Assembly (NCBI RefSeq): GCF_016863335.1
Contig: NZ_BOOR01000073.1
Span: 1 to 58,418 of the forward strand
From: Planotetraspora thailandica
Lineage (GTDB): Bacteria; Actinomycetota; Actinomycetes; Streptosporangiales; Streptosporangiaceae
Direction of reading: 5' to 3'
Length of the DNA: 58,418 nucleotides
The notes under the pieces were generated by a model. It was not told where the DNA came from. It was given only the letters and a program-made list of their open reading frames with translations, and did not search any database. A program made the translations under genes and the position numbers. This document shows positions 52,266 to 58,418 of this stretch, in pieces. Within the stretch, counting starts at the first letter, position 1, and every line of letters begins with the position of its first letter.

Positions 52266-52278
52266 AGAACCTTGTTCT
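52266..52278. promoter_or_regulatory. AGAAC-N3-GTTCT dyad in the SDR promoter
   Basis: AGAAC-CTT-GTTCT is a perfect inverted repeat 19 nt before the SDR start. An outer GTTC at 52255 repeats the half-site. It is similar to, but one base wider than, the KstR operator of mycobacterial sterol genes. Confidence 0.5.
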
Positions 52279-52297
52279 CCTTCGAAGGGTGGGCGAC

Positions 52298-53191
52298 ATG
52301 CCGGATCTGAGGTTCGACGGGAAGGTCGCAGTCGTCACGGGAGCCGGACACGGCCTCGGTCGTTCGCACGCGCTGCTGCTCGCCGAGCGGGGCGCCAAGG
52401 TGGTCGTCAACGACCTCGGCGGCGCACTCGACGGTTCGGGCGCCTCCACCGGACCCGCCGGAGAAGTCGCCGACCTGATCGGCAAGAACGGCGGCGAGGC
52501 CGTGGCCAGCGCGGACAACGTCGCCACCCCCGAAGGCGCCCAGGCCGTCGTCCAGGCCGCGATCGACGCCTTCGGCCGGGTCGACATCGTGGTCAACAAC
52601 GCAGGCATCCTGCGGGACAGGTCGCTGGGCAAGATGACCGTGGAGGAGTTCGACGCGGTCCTGGCCGTACATGTGCGCGGGTCGTTCCTCGTCACCCGGG
52701 CCGCGTTCCCCCATATGAAGGAGCAGGCGTACGGGCGGGTCGTCAACACCTCCTCGCCCGCCGGGCTGTTCGGCAACTTCGGCCAGGTCAACTACTCGAC
52801 GGCGAAGATGGGCCTGGTCGGCATGACCAAGTCGGTCGCCATCGAGGGTGCGCGGGCCAACATCAAGGCCAACGCGATCGCGCCCATCGCGTGGACCCGG
52901 ATGACCGAGTCGCTGTTCCCCGCCGAGTTCGAGGACAAGCTCACCCCCGGGCGGATCAGCCCCCTCGTCGCCTTCCTCGCGCACGAGAGCTGCGAGGCCA
53001 GCGGAGAGGTGTTCTCCGTCGGCGGTGGCAGGGTCGCCCGGGTCTTCGTCGCCGAAGGGCCGGGCTGGCGTACCGACGACCTCACGATCGAGGCGATTCA
53101 CGACAACTGGGACGCAATCATGGTTGAGGAGCCCCACCTGCCGACGAAGCTGGGTGAGCAGGCGACCGCCTCCATGACGGCCATGCTGTAG
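52298..53191 (+). CDS. SDR-family 3-hydroxyacyl-CoA-type dehydrogenase
   Basis: A 297-aa enzyme of the HSD17B4-like branch of short-chain dehydrogenases. It has GAGHGLGRSHALLLAERGA, NDLGGALDGSG, NNAGILRDRSLGKM and YSTAKMG (Tyr-x3-Lys). The longer C-terminal tail (about 240-297) is typical of that branch. It probably oxidises 3-hydroxyacyl-CoA in fatty-acid or steroid side-chain breakdown. The ATG at 52298 has GAAGGG 8 nt upstream. Confidence 0.9.
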   Translation: MPDLRFDGKVAVVTGAGHGLGRSHALLLAERGAKVVVNDLGGALDGSGASTGPAGEVADLIGKNGGEAVASADNVATPEGAQAVVQAAIDAFGRVDIVVNNAGILRDRSLGKMTVEEFDAVLAVHVRGSFLVTRAAFPHMKEQAYGRVVNTSSPAGLFGNFGQVNYSTAKMGLVGMTKSVAIEGARANIKANAIAPIAWTRMTESLFPAEFEDKLTPGRISPLVAFLAHESCEASGEVFSVGGGRVARVFVAEGPGWRTDDLTIEAIHDNWDAIMVEEPHLPTKLGEQATASMTAML

Positions 53192-53207
53192 CTGGGCATT
53201 TTCTTTT

Positions 53208-53240
53208 GGGCCGGTGCCGCGGGTTCCTGCGGGCCGGCCC
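53208..53240 (+). terminator. Hairpin terminator after the SDR gene
   Basis: GGGCCGG (53208-53214) pairs with CCGGCCC (53234-53240), and an inner CCGC/GCGG pair extends the stem. It lies 16 nt beyond the stop, preceding repeat array D. Confidence 0.7.
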
Positions 53241-53248
53241 GCTGTGCA

Positions 53249-53360
53249 TGATCACGATGGGTGTTCGTGCTGGTCGTATGGCGTGGCGTCGAACTTCTGC
53301 ATGATCACGGCGGGTGTTCGTGCAGGTGGTACGGCGTGGCGTCGAACTTCTGCATGATCA
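53249..53360 (-). repeat. 53-bp repeat array D (minus orientation)
   Basis: TGATCA cores are at 53249, 53302 and 53355, exactly 53 bp apart. The two complete units are nearly identical over the whole 53 bp, so this is probably the youngest expansion. On the minus strand the array follows the stop of the GH65 gene (53408) by about 48 nt. The converging SDR gene ends before it. Confidence 0.9.
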
Positions 53361-53407
53361 CGGCGCGGGTTTTTTTACGGCGAGGTTGGGCGGTGTGCGG
53401 CGGGGGT

Positions 53408-55795
53408 TCATGGTGATGGGGAGGGGGTGACGCGGGACGGAGGGGCGGCGTGGCGGGGGATGGGCTCCCGGCCGGGAGGCTGGCGGAGCCTCGTCGCCGG
53501 AACGGGCGTGACCGGCGTGGTGCGCCTCAGCGGCGCGCGGTCGAGGGTGAACTCCTCGCCGTGGTGGGACAAGGTCAGCGCCTGCCCGTGGAGGAGCTCG
53601 TAGGTCGTCGTGTCGGCCGTGACGGTCACACGCAGCAGCCGCCCGCGGTAGCGGATGCGGAAGCAGAGCCGGGTGATGCCGGAGGGCAGCCGGGGGGAGA
53701 AGCACATGCGGCCGTTTCCCGCCCGCATGCCCCCGAATCCGGCGACCAGTGCGGTCCACGCCCCGGCCAGTGAGGCCATGTGGACGCCGTCCCTGGTGTT
53801 CTTCTCCAGGTCGTGGAGGTCCATGAGCGCGGCCTCGCCGAGATAGTCGTAGGCGAGGTCCAGCTGCCCCACCTCGGCGGCGATCACGGCCTGGGTGCAC
53901 GCGGACAACGACGAGTCCCGGACCGTCAGGCGCTCGTAGTAGGCGAAGTCGCGGGCCTTCTCCTCGGGGGTGAACGCGTCCCCGCGCAGGTGGAGGGCGA
54001 GCACGAGGTCGGCCTGCTTGACCACCTGCTTGCGGTAGAGGTCGAAATACGGGAAGTGCAGCAACAGCGGATACTGCTCGGGCTTGGTCGAGTCGAAGTC
54101 CCACACCGCGTGCCGGGTGAACCCCTCGCTCTGCGGGTGCACGGCCATCCGTTCGTCGTAGGGGATCACCATCGCGGACGCGGCGTCGCGCCAGATCGCG
54201 ATCTCCTCCAGGCCGACGCCGAGCTCCTGGGCCCGGTCGGAGTGGCGCACGCACGCGTCGGCCGCCGCGCGCAGGTTCTGCTGGGCCATGAGGTTGGTGT
54301 AGACGTTGTTGTCCGAAACGGCGCTGTACTCGTCGGGACCGGTGACGCCGTCGATGCGGTACTGCCCCTCGATGTCGTGGTGGCCGAGGCTCGACCACAG
54401 CCGGGCGGTCGCGACGAGCAGCGGGACGCCCGTCTCCCGTTCGAAGTCGGCGTCCTCGGTGGCGTCGACGTAGCGAACGACGGCGTCGGCGATGTCGGCG
54501 TTGATGTGGAACGCCGCGGTGCCGGCCGGCCAGTATCCGGAGCACTCCTCGCCGTTGATCGTCCGCCAGGGGAACGCGGCGCCGCGCAGCCCGAGCTGCT
54601 CGGCGCGGTCCTCGGCCTTGGGAAGGATCGACTGCCGCCACTCCAGCGCGTCGGCGGCCGACCGGGGATGGGTGTAGGTGAGGACGGGCAACACGAAGCT
54701 CTCGGTGTCCCAGAAGGCGTGCCCGTCGTAGCCGGACCCCGTCAGCCCCTTGCCGGGGACCGGCCGGCGCTCCAGCCGGGCGCCGGACTGGAGGAGGTGG
54801 AAAAGCCCGAACCGTACGGCCTGCTGGACCTCCGCGTCGCCCTCGACCTCGACGTCGGCGCCGGCCCAGAACTCGTCGAGGTAGGCGCGTTGGTCGGACA
54901 GCAGGCCTTCCCAGCCCGTGAGGTGGGCCGCGGCGAGGGCGGCCACCACCTGGTCGTGGAGGGCGGGGCGGGAGCGTTGGGCCGACCAGCCGTAGGCGAA
55001 GTATTTGACCAGGCGCAGCCGTTCCCCCGGCTTGAGCCGGGTGGCCACCGTCAAGCGGCTGACGTCGTCACCGCCGTCGGCCTCCGCGCGCGTGCCGGTC
55101 GGGCCGTCGATGTCGTGGCGCATCGCCGCCGCCACACGCAGGCGGCTGGCCCGGGTGCAGTGGACCATGACGGCCACGCCCGACGTCCCGGGCGTGTTCT
55201 CCTCCAGTTCCAGGGGCGCCTCCAGCGCCGCGGCCGCGCGCGGGTCCTCGCCCATGCCGGGCAGGGTCTCGTTGGCCACCAGTTCGGACTGCACGACGAC
55301 GCTGAGCGGCTGGTCGACGGGTTCGACCTCGTAATGCACCGCGGCCACCGCCCGGTGGGTGAACGACACGAGCCGGGTCGAGCTCAGGCGGATCTCGCCT
55401 CCCGCGGGCGAGGTCCAGTGGACCTTGCGGGTGAGGGTGCCCGCACGCATGTCGAGGCGGCGCTCGTGGTCGTGCAGCGTGCCGTACCGCACGTCGAACG
55501 GCTCGTCTCCGACCAGCAGCCGGATGAGCTTGCCGTTCGTGATGTTCACAACCGTCTGGCCGGATTCGGGGTAGCCGTAGCCCGCTTCCGCGTACGGAAG
55601 GGGCCGCAACTCGTAGACCGAGTTGAGATAGGTGCCGGGCAGCCCGTGCGGCTCGCCCTCGTCGAGGTTGCCGCGCAGGCCGATGTGCCCGTTGGACAGT
55701 GCGAACACCGACTCGGTCTGCGGCAGCACGTCGAGGTGCAGGCGGCATTCGCGGATCCACCAGGGCTCAACGGTGAAGGCGGGATGCTGGATCAT
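53408..55795 (-). CDS. Glycoside hydrolase family 65 phosphorylase
   Basis: A 795-aa protein with the GH65 layout: an N-terminal beta-sandwich, an (alpha/alpha)6 barrel and a C-terminal beta-sheet part. The catalytic acid segment is VTGPDEYSAVSDNNVYTN, and GSGYDGHAFWDTE is another barrel block. Such enzymes phosphorolyse maltose, trehalose, kojibiose or nigerose to beta-glucose 1-phosphate. The adjacent beta-phosphoglucomutase supports phosphorolysis rather than hydrolysis. The disaccharide cannot be told from sequence alone. Confidence 0.92.
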   Translation of the reverse strand: MIQHPAFTVEPWWIRECRLHLDVLPQTESVFALSNGHIGLRGNLDEGEPHGLPGTYLNSVYELRPLPYAEAGYGYPESGQTVVNITNGKLIRLLVGDEPFDVRYGTLHDHERRLDMRAGTLTRKVHWTSPAGGEIRLSSTRLVSFTHRAVAAVHYEVEPVDQPLSVVVQSELVANETLPGMGEDPRAAAALEAPLELEENTPGTSGVAVMVHCTRASRLRVAAAMRHDIDGPTGTRAEADGGDDVSRLTVATRLKPGERLRLVKYFAYGWSAQRSRPALHDQVVAALAAAHLTGWEGLLSDQRAYLDEFWAGADVEVEGDAEVQQAVRFGLFHLLQSGARLERRPVPGKGLTGSGYDGHAFWDTESFVLPVLTYTHPRSAADALEWRQSILPKAEDRAEQLGLRGAAFPWRTINGEECSGYWPAGTAAFHINADIADAVVRYVDATEDADFERETGVPLLVATARLWSSLGHHDIEGQYRIDGVTGPDEYSAVSDNNVYTNLMAQQNLRAAADACVRHSDRAQELGVGLEEIAIWRDAASAMVIPYDERMAVHPQSEGFTRHAVWDFDSTKPEQYPLLLHFPYFDLYRKQVVKQADLVLALHLRGDAFTPEEKARDFAYYERLTVRDSSLSACTQAVIAAEVGQLDLAYDYLGEAALMDLHDLEKNTRDGVHMASLAGAWTALVAGFGGMRAGNGRMCFSPRLPSGITRLCFRIRYRGRLLRVTVTADTTTYELLHGQALTLSHHGEEFTLDRAPLRRTTPVTPVPATRLRQPPGREPIPRHAAPPSRVTPSPSP

Positions 55796-55856
55796 CACGG
55801 CTCCATGTGCTCCGTCGGTTTCATTCGCGGGTTCGGCATGCGGCGCGGGCCGCCGG

Positions 55857-56600
55857 TCAGGTGGGTTTCAGCAGGTCGGCGAGGTCGGTGACGACGGTGT
55901 CCGCGCCGTGGTCGCGCAGCGCGGCGGCCTGTCCCGCCCGGTCGACGCCGACGACCATGGCGAAACCCCCGGCTCGCCCCGCCTCCACTCCGGCGAGGGC
56001 GTCCTCGAACACGGCCGCCTGCGCGGGGGTCAGCCCGAGCGCCTCCGCTCCCGCGAGGTACATGTCCGGCGCGGGCTTGCCCGCCAGCCGGCGCCGCCGG
56101 GCGACCTCGCCGTCGACCCTCGCCTCGAAGAGGTCGCCGATGCCCGCGGCGGCGAGCACCCGTTCGGTGTTGGCGCTGGACGACACCACGGCTGTGAGGA
56201 GCCCGGCGTCGCGGGCGGCGCGCACGTAGCGCACCGAACCCTCGTAGACGTCCACGCCCTTCTCGTCGAGCACCTTCTGCACGAGCGCGTTCTTGTGGTT
56301 GCTGACTCCGTTGACCGTCAGGGCGCCGGGCGGGTCGCCGGGCTCTCCCTCGGGCAGGTCGATGCCCCTGGCGTCGAGGAACGAACGGGTGCCGTCGAGC
56401 CGCTTCTTGCCGTCCACGTATCGGTCGTAGTCGGCCACCTCGTCGAACGGCGTGAACGGCGTCCCCGTGCGCTCGCTCCACGTGTGCAGGAACTCGTCGA
56501 ACGCGCGCTTCCAGGCGGCGGCGTGGACCGTGGCGGTCCGCGTCAGCACGCCGTCCATGTCGAAAAGGCAGCCGCGGACCTCGTCAGGCAATCCCAGCAT
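55857..56600 (-). CDS. Beta-phosphoglucomutase-family HAD phosphatase
   Basis: A 247-aa HAD enzyme. Catalytic Asp14 and Asp16 are in FDMDGVLT, motif II is VVSSSANTERVL, motif III is the KPAPDMYL Lys, and motif IV is VFEDALAGVEAG. A helical cap follows motif I (HAAAWKRAFDEFL). It converts beta-glucose 1-phosphate from GH65 into glucose 6-phosphate. The ATG at 56600 has a G-rich ribosome site. The start lies about 180 bp from the divergent ROK regulator. The 61-nt gap to GH65 suggests one operon. Confidence 0.92.
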   Translation of the reverse strand: MLGLPDEVRGCLFDMDGVLTRTATVHAAAWKRAFDEFLHTWSERTGTPFTPFDEVADYDRYVDGKKRLDGTRSFLDARGIDLPEGEPGDPPGALTVNGVSNHKNALVQKVLDEKGVDVYEGSVRYVRAARDAGLLTAVVSSSANTERVLAAAGIGDLFEARVDGEVARRRRLAGKPAPDMYLAGAEALGLTPAQAAVFEDALAGVEAGRAGGFAMVVGVDRAGQAAALRDHGADTVVTDLADLLKPT

Positions 56601-56782
56601 CTGCCCCCCCTGGCGCCGAATCCGGGTGTTCTTCCGATGTCTACCCCCCACCGCGAATTCCGCCCATAGATTCAACTTTTGCCGTTTTCGGCGAAAGGTT
56701 GCATCAGATCGATAAAAGAGCTTCCCGTGCATGCGGTAAGAGAGGTACGTTTTACGACATCACCTTGACGCGGAGGCGCGTT

Positions 56783-57970
56783 GTGAAGCGGAGCATCATG
56801 CGGCCGGAGAACGTGCATCAAGCGTCCCTTTTGCGTCTCCTAAGGGACGGGGGACGATCGCGGGCGGAGCTCGCGGACGTGGTCGACCTGTCCCGATCAA
56901 AGCTCAACGTCGAGCTGGACGCCCTGATCGAACTCGGACTCGTGGAGGCGGCCGGGCTCGCCGACTCTCGCGGAGGCAGGCGTTCCGGCAAGGTACGGCT
57001 GTCGCCCGACACGCGTTTCGCCGGGATCGACATCGGGGCCACCTCGATCGACGTCGCGGTGACCAACGGCGAGCTTGAGGTGCTCGCCCACGTCAGTGAG
57101 CCGTGCGACATCCGCGAGGGCCCCGCCGCGGTGCTCGACCGGGCCGTCGACCTGCTCGGAAAGTTCCGCGAGAACGGGCTGTTCAGTCAGCTGCACGGCG
57201 CCGGCATCGGGGTTCCCGGGCCGGTGAGCTTCCCCGAGGGCGTGCCGGTGGTTCCACCGATCATGCCGGGCTGGGACCGTTATCCGGTGCGCGAGGCGAT
57301 CGGGCAGGAGCTCGGCTGCCCCGCCATGGTCGACAACGACGTCAACATCATGGCCCTCGGCGAGCTGCATGCCGGCCTGGCCCGCAACGTCGACGACTTC
57401 CTGCTGGTAAAGATCGGCACGGGCGTCGGCTGCGGCATCGTGGTGGGCGGCAAGATCTATCGGGGCGTCTCCGGAAGCGCCGGCGACATCGGGCACATCA
57501 GGGTCGACGATCTCGGCCCGGTCTGCGCGTGCGGCAACTCCGGCTGTCTCGAGGCATATTTCGGCGGCGCGGCCTTGGCGAGGGAGGCCGTCGCCGTCGC
57601 CCGTTCGGGCGCCTCGCCGTACCTGGCCGGGCGGCTGGAGGCGGCGGGCGAGCTCGGCGCCGAAGACGTCGCCATGGCGGCCGCGCAGGGCGACGCGGAG
57701 GCCATCCGGCTCATCCGCGACGGCGGGCACCGGGTCGGGCAGGTGCTGGCCAGCCTCGTCAGCTTCTTCAACCCCGGCCTCGTGATCATCGGGGGAGGGG
57801 TTGCGAAGCTCGGGCACGTGCTGCTCGCGGAGATCAGAAGCGTGGTCTACCGCCGATCACTGCCTCTCGCCACGGGCAACATGCCCATCGTCTTGTCAGA
57901 ACTCGGGGACATCGCGGGCGTCGTCGGGGCCGCCCGCCTCATCAGCGACCACGTCTACTCGGCCAAATAG
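56783..57970 (+). CDS. ROK-family transcriptional regulator
   Basis: A 395-aa sugar-responsive repressor. An N-terminal HTH (about 10-60, RAELADVVDLSRSKLNVELD) precedes an ATPase-like ROK domain with GIDIGATSIDVAV and VDNDVNIMALGE. GVGCGIVVGG and the zinc cluster CACGNSGC follow. The GTG at 56783 has GGAGG 6 nt upstream. It lies between a GH65/phosphoglucomutase pair and a sugar ABC permease, so it probably senses the imported sugar and controls both. Confidence 0.92.
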   Translation: MKRSIMRPENVHQASLLRLLRDGGRSRAELADVVDLSRSKLNVELDALIELGLVEAAGLADSRGGRRSGKVRLSPDTRFAGIDIGATSIDVAVTNGELEVLAHVSEPCDIREGPAAVLDRAVDLLGKFRENGLFSQLHGAGIGVPGPVSFPEGVPVVPPIMPGWDRYPVREAIGQELGCPAMVDNDVNIMALGELHAGLARNVDDFLLVKIGTGVGCGIVVGGKIYRGVSGSAGDIGHIRVDDLGPVCACGNSGCLEAYFGGAALAREAVAVARSGASPYLAGRLEAAGELGAEDVAMAAAQGDAEAIRLIRDGGHRVGQVLASLVSFFNPGLVIIGGGVAKLGHVLLAEIRSVVYRRSLPLATGNMPIVLSELGDIAGVVGAARLISDHVYSAK

Positions 57971-58005
57971 CGCTTCGCGCGCCCCCCACCCCCCAGGAGA
58001 GTGCG

Positions 58006-58418
58006 ATGACCGAGACCGATCCGATCAGCCCGCCTCGCCCCGACAGACCCGCCTCAGGCTCCCCTCCGAACGCCTCGGTGTCCGCGCTGACCCGCCTCGG
58101 GAACGTTCCTCATCTGGGGTTGGTGGTGGCGCTGGTGTTGCTGGCGCTGGTGGGGGTGGTGACGGCGCCGGATACGTTCGCGACGTCGTCGAATCTGGTC
58201 AGCATTTTGGCGTTGGCTTCGACGATCGGTGTGATCACGGTGGGGGCGACCTTCGTGATCATTGGTGGGGGGATCGATCTGTCGGTCGGTGCGGTGATGG
58301 CGTTGGCGTCGGTGTGGGCGACGACGCTGGCGACGCAGGCGTACGGGCCGTGGGTGATGGCGGTGTGCGCGGTTGTGGTGGGGACCGGGGCCGGTTTGGT
58401 GAGCGGGTTCCTGGTGGC
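58006..58418 (+). CDS. Sugar ABC transporter permease (RbsC-like), partial
   Basis: The first 137 codons of a permease that continues past the window. A Pro-rich cytoplasmic N terminus (about 1-38) leads into hydrophobic spans. FVIIGGGIDLSVGAVMALAS is the hallmark of RbsC/XylH-type permeases. AGGAG lies 6-7 nt before the ATG. From about 58110 the codon choice shifts to G-ending codons (GTG, GCG, TTG), unlike the C-ending choice of neighbours. The ATP-binding and binding-protein genes are not in the window. Confidence 0.9.
   Translation, partial: MTETDPISPPRPDRPASGSPPNASVSALTRLGNVPHLGLVVALVLLALVGVVTAPDTFATSSNLVSILALASTIGVITVGATFVIIGGGIDLSVGAVMALASVWATTLATQAYGPWVMAVCAVVVGTGAGLVSGFLV

Noticed and set aside
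53780-55891. Long open frame antisense to the GH65 gene
   Set aside because: No recognisable domain, and it spans the well-supported GH65 reading frame on the opposite strand.

Overview
This is chromosomal DNA from a high-GC filamentous actinomycete, most likely of the Streptosporangiales type (Nonomuraea, Streptosporangium, Microbispora and relatives). The base composition, frequent GTG starts, SigR/RsrA, WhiB1, nickel SOD, a subtilisin-inhibitor protein, a DasR-like regulator and an actinobacterial Kgd all support this. No tRNA, rRNA, prophage, IS element or CRISPR-Cas was seen. The left two thirds look like conserved core. The right third (about 44-58 kb) looks accessory.

Left part (0-15.7 kb): an ECF42-type sigma factor sits with its YciI/DGPF partner. 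A pstSCAB phosphate operon follows, with an 11-bp-phased PHO box and an OmpR-like regulator whose receiver domain is degenerate. Next come a low-molecular-weight phosphatase, a fructosamine-kinase-like protein, hisN, a thioesterase, rsgA, aroA, a YedK/HMCES protein, a DksA-like protein, a methyltransferase and sigR-rsrA. A SigR-type promoter lies just upstream of the long form of SigR.

Middle (15.7-33.7 kb): a 35-aa membrane peptide precedes a translationally coupled HD-GYP pair, one canonical and one degenerate. A decayed biotin carboxylase lies beside an intact 70-aa biotin carrier protein. A biotin block follows: bsaP, then bioF, a DasR-like gntR, bioD and bioB. After it come a PdtaS-like kinase, whiB1 with a CRP-like site, a lipid-kinase-like gene, a SigB/SigF-type sigma factor with its RsbW-like anti-sigma factor, divergent sodN/sodX, and malic enzyme behind a structured leader. 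The order aroA/rsgA-YedK-sigR-rsrA-carrier protein-pdtaS-whiB1 matches the sigH region of Mycobacterium tuberculosis.

Right part (33.7-58.4 kb): an NsdA-like regulator, an SSI-type protease inhibitor, an oxidoreductase, PadR and DUF4097 genes, kgd with its small downstream gene, and two regulator/operator modules. Then come an MFS exporter, an MBL hydrolase, a flavin-reductase pair behind a deleted LLM monooxygenase, an acyl-CoA/steroid-like SDR pair, and a sugar module (GH65 phosphorylase, beta-phosphoglucomutase, ROK regulator, start of an ABC permease).

The most striking unexplained structure is a family of intergenic arrays at four sites (33.7, 39.3, 46.4-46.9 and 53.2 kb). Each repeats a TGATCATGCAGAA-type core, and every same-orientation neighbour interval I measured (15 of 15) is exactly 53 bp, about five helical turns. 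The arrays are non-coding. Three of the four follow a gene's 3' end in the direction of its transcription. The largest contains four units facing five inverted units.
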